Of a stretch of 64,000 bases of DNA, positions 63,012 through 64,000 are shown one piece after another (the stretch's first letter is position 1; each line of letters begins with the position of its first letter). This stretch comes from Rhodothermales bacterium (GTDB lineage Bacteria > Bacteroidota > Rhodothermia > Rhodothermales > JANQRZ01). The stretch covers positions 1 to 64,000 of the forward strand of contig JANQRZ010000008.1 of assembly GCA_028284265.1 (NCBI GenBank), written 5' to 3'. The translations under genes were made by a program, and so were the position numbers. The notes below the pieces were generated by a model, which saw only the letters and a program-made list of their open reading frames with translations, was not told the DNA's origin and ran no database searches.

Positions 63012-63356
63012 TCAGGTAAGCGCCGCGTGCCCTCTCCGCTGTATCCATAGAAGCACACCAAATCCTGCGAGTAACCCGACGATGTCGGCGACCACATCGA
63101 GCACTTCGGGGCTGCGACCGACGAACGCGATGAGGCCTTGGCTAATCTCGGTGCCCATGCTCAGGGCGATGCCCGCTGCGAGCACGCGCCCCGTGTGGTG
63201 CGGCCATGTCCACAGCCACAGGAGTGCCCCAATAAAGAACATGCCGAAGTGCCCCACCTTGTCGAAGCTGAGGAGCGTCGAGTCAGGCAGGGTTTCGCCG
63301 GGGATAAGGCAGAGGACGAGGATCACCAGCGCCCAGCCAATCGAGAGTGCTTTCAA
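63012..63356 (-). CDS. VanZ family membrane protein
   Basis: The 114-residue protein has about four membrane helices and the VanZ-like pattern LDKVGHFGMFFIGALLW-type motif (SFDKVGHFGMF) followed by TEISQGLIAFVGRSPEVLDVVADIVG. VanZ proteins are integral membrane proteins of uncertain role, some tied to glycopeptide resistance. It lies 18 bases downstream of the nnrD gene. Confidence 0.9.
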   Translation of the reverse strand: MKALSIGWALVILVLCLIPGETLPDSTLLSFDKVGHFGMFFIGALLWLWTWPHHTGRVLAAGIALSMGTEISQGLIAFVGRSPEVLDVVADIVGLLAGFGVLLWIQRRGHAALT

Positions 63357-63374
63357 TGCGTCCTGTAGTGCGGA

Positions 63375-64000
63375 TTAGCCGACGAAGAGGTACGGCAGTT
63401 CATTGAGGAGGTCGGTAGCGAGGAGAGAGCGGGGTTGCCGGTCGGCGGTGTAGCGGTCGGCGGCGCGCCCGCCGAGGTGGAGAGCGCAGACCGCCGCATC
63501 GGTGGCACTGAGGCCCTGTGCGAGGAGGCCGACGGTCATCCCAGCGAGAATGTCGCCTGTCCCCGCTGTAGCAAGAGCCGGGCCACCCGCGCCGGTTACG
63601 AACATCTGTCCTTCCGGCGTTCCGACCACGCTCGGCATGCCCTTGACGACGAGCACACTGTTCCACCGCGTCGCCCACTCAGCGGCGAGACTGATCCGGT
63701 TCGTCGTGCCGAGGTCGTCTGTGCCGATGAGCCGCTGGAGTTCACCTGTGTGTGGAGTCAGTATCCAGTGTCCATTGGCATGCTCGGCGAGAACATCGGT
63801 GTGTCCGGCGACGGCATTCAGACCGTCTGCGTCTATGACAACGGGTCCATCGAGCCGAGGGAGCAAATCGCGGACGAGTTGCTGCGTGGCCGGGTGCTTA
63901 TTAAGGCCACAGCCGACGAGCACAGCATCGGCGTGGGCAGCGTGCTTGAGGATGTCATCGAGCGCATCGGGTGCGAGGGAACCGTCATCGGTTTCAGTGA
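63375..64000 (-). CDS. nnrD: ADP/ATP-dependent NAD(P)H-hydrate dehydratase (partial, 5' end beyond window)
   Basis: The readable C-terminal part (about 208 codons) has the carbohydrate-kinase-like signature: VLVGCGLNKHP, VVIDADGLNAVAG, WILTPHTGELQRLIG and the nucleotide motif ATAGTGDILAGM. The frame runs on past 64000 with no start, so the gene continues to the right, probably as the usual NnrE-NnrD fusion or a stand-alone NnrD. It repairs hydrated NAD(P)H. The gene ends 18 bases before VanZ. Confidence 0.92.
   Translation of the reverse strand, partial: TETDDGSLAPDALDDILKHAAHADAVLVGCGLNKHPATQQLVRDLLPRLDGPVVIDADGLNAVAGHTDVLAEHANGHWILTPHTGELQRLIGTDDLGTTNRISLAAEWATRWNSVLVVKGMPSVVGTPEGQMFVTGAGGPALATAGTGDILAGMTVGLLAQGLSATDAAVCALHLGGRAADRYTADRQPRSLLATDLLNELPYLFVG

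Overview
The window is a GC-rich, densely coded bacterial chromosome segment. Four things point to the Rhodothermota (Salinibacter/Rhodothermus/Rubricoccus side of the old Bacteroidetes): three secreted proteins with type IX secretion (T9SS) C-terminal sorting domains; a SusC-style TonB-dependent receptor followed by a DUF4249 lipoprotein; tandem TonB genes; and a single-subunit family B DNA polymerase. I cannot name the genus. About 60 protein genes and two tRNA genes (Pro-CGG, Thr-CGT) are supported, with no rRNA, CRISPR array, prophage or insertion sequence.

Layout. 1-6062: a 7-bp minisatellite, then minus-strand genes (MBL hydrolase, two membrane proteins behind a pair of 12-bp repeats, TIGR01777 epimerase, polyprenyl synthase, BtuC/BtuF-type importer parts). 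6141-8684: a lipid kinase-like gene and an arsenosugar gene pair (arsS plus an AhpD-like partner). 9011-15123: a phosphorelay (hybrid histidine kinase, receiver, Hpt-receiver) and a fasciclin lipoprotein. 15148-20383: a lipoprotein, valS, a frameshifted FG-GAP surface protein and the tRNAs.

20446-39480 is the most coherent part. A histidine kinase with a FixL-like heme-PAS signature and a LuxR-type regulator precede two YceI proteins, a porin-like protein, universal stress proteins, ccoNOQP, ccoG, an ATP-grasp peptide-ligase-like (PGM1-related) gene between two more stress proteins, a FixH-sized membrane protein, ccoI, ccoS, a tail-anchored FN3-like protein and a TauE/SafE copper-type membrane protein. 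I read it as an oxygen-limitation locus: sensor, high-affinity oxidase, its assembly factors, and stress or biosynthetic partners.

39782-44459 is a sulfur module: two YeeE/YedE half-transporters, an MBL-rhodanese fusion, a TauE permease, thioredoxin and two rhodaneses, behind a perfect 12-bp inverted repeat. 44465-54434 carries a GntR regulator, an M24 peptidase, the TonB receptor pair, the DNA polymerase and a second frameshifted T9SS protein. 54465-64000 has two dispersed inverted-repeat elements, a large BNR-repeat T9SS protein, two DUF5715 (VanY-like) paralogs, a Cu/Zn superoxide dismutase, a lone ABC ATPase, three tandem TonB genes, VanZ and a partial NAD(P)HX dehydratase running off the right edge.

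The two single-base frameshifts both hit T9SS-type surface proteins and each is undone by a one-base change, so sequencing error and real gene decay remain open.
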